Assembly (NCBI GenBank): GCA_007116765.1
Contig: SKHV01000228.1
Coordinates: forward strand, 1-6,293
Direction: 5' to 3'
DNA from: Prolixibacteraceae bacterium
Lineage (GTDB): Bacteria > Bacteroidota > Bacteroidia > Bacteroidales > Prolixibacteraceae
DNA length: 6,293 nucleotides
Below the pieces are notes generated by a model. The model did no database searches. It saw only the letters and a list, made by a program, of their open reading frames with translations, and was not told the origin of the DNA. Made by a program: the position numbers and the translations under genes. This document shows, piece after piece, positions 5,790 to 6,293 of this stretch (positions are counted from its first letter, which is position 1; each line of letters begins with the position of its first letter).

Positions 5790-6293
5790 TTACTGGTTGC
5801 TTTTTATAATTTTTTGGGTAAAGTTTCCGTTTTTGCTTTTTACCTCAATGATGTACATGCCCGGAGTTAATCGTTGTCCTGCATTGTTGCGCATGCTTTC
5901 GACCAAACCAGTTTCTACCTGATTGCCGGTAACATCGAAGATGGTATAAATTCCCCGCTCCCCATTTAAATCGATGGTGAGAGCTGAGCTGAATGGATTC
6001 GGATATATTTGAGGTTGACGCAGTGATAATTTATTTACACTCACGGCAGGATCGGCCTCGCGCACAAAACGAATATGCCTCATATTGTAGGCATTGGGTG
6101 AAGCTCGTACGTTCAGGTACACATCGCGTTGTCCGTAAGCGGCCTCAATTTCTTTGGTAAAGACCTTCCATTGATTATCGCCTCCGGTATTCTGAATTAA
6201 GAATGATGCAATCATTTCTCCTTCTTCACCTAAGCCATCGAGCCAAACTTCCATAATTCCTCCCAGCTGCGATGATACCGTAATTTCAATTTC
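5790..6293 (-). CDS. CBM6-like, T9SS-secreted protein, C-terminal part; 5' end beyond right edge
   Basis: The 167 visible residues are the end of a larger secreted protein. The reading frame is open to the window edge, and the Met at 6254 is internal, because in-frame homologous sequence (EIEITVSSQLGGI) precedes it. The first part, with MEVWLDGLGE, TGGDNQW, VFTKEIEAAYGQRDVYLNVR and NMRHIRFV, has the pattern of a family 6 carbohydrate-binding module (the final strands of a beta-sandwich). About 75 residues follow as a T9SS type A sorting domain: IYPNPFSSALTIDL, YTIFDVTGNQV, LTPGMYIIEVKS, and a terminal KIIKSNQ. The protein is thus exported across the outer membrane and probably attached to the surface or released. 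The catalytic part, if any, is not visible. The stop lies 41 bases before the arabinofuranosidase start, pointing to co-transcription and a shared polysaccharide substrate. Confidence 0.88.
   Translation of the reverse strand, partial: EIEITVSSQLGGIMEVWLDGLGEEGEMIASFLIQNTGGDNQWKVFTKEIEAAYGQRDVYLNVRASPNAYNMRHIRFVREADPAVSVNKLSLRQPQIYPNPFSSALTIDLNGERGIYTIFDVTGNQVETGLVESMRNNAGQRLTPGMYIIEVKSKNGNFTQKIIKSNQ

Overview
The window looks like a fragment of a marine or gut-type Bacteroidota genome, probably from the Marinilabiliales/Prolixibacteraceae side. This rests on three things: a C-terminal type IX secretion (T9SS) sorting domain, a lipoprotein glycoside hydrolase, and AT-rich start regions without Shine-Dalgarno motifs. 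No rRNA or marker gene is present, so the taxonomy is inference. All intact genes lie on the minus strand.

Layout, in minus-strand reading order from the right edge. (1) 6293-5790: the C-terminal end of a secreted protein with a CBM6-like beta-sandwich and a T9SS type A sorting domain; its 5' part is outside the window. (2) 5748-3367: a complete GH127/GH146-type beta-L-arabinofuranosidase lipoprotein, 41 bases downstream and probably co-transcribed. (3) 3366-1534: about 1.8 kb without an intact gene, mostly wreckage of IS1634-like transposases. A minus-strand piece carries the middle and C-terminal part (one nonsense codon, two apparent internal deletions). A plus-strand piece carries an N-terminus (one single-base frameshift). 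Between them lie a small lipoprotein-like ORF and a good terminator hairpin. (4) 1533-325: an intact secreted PQQ-like beta-propeller protein. (5) 298 to the left edge: a second, paralogous beta-propeller gene interrupted by an in-frame TGA.

The functional theme is breakdown of arabinose-containing plant or algal polysaccharide. The T9SS/CBM6 protein would bind or attack the polymer at the surface, and the GH146-like enzyme would remove beta-L-arabinofuranose. The propeller pair is a common companion in such loci but has no assigned reaction. No SusC/SusD pair or regulator is visible, so a complete polysaccharide utilization locus cannot be claimed. An IS insertion into this cluster, followed by decay, may have separated the propeller genes from the hydrolase genes.

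The least ordinary signals are: the nonsense codon inside a propeller gene with homology continuing on both sides; the stepwise decay of the transposase; and a perfect 16-bp inverted repeat that brackets the transposase promoter and start codon, the layout expected of read-through protection in insertion sequences. I see no convincing new defence or enzymatic system.
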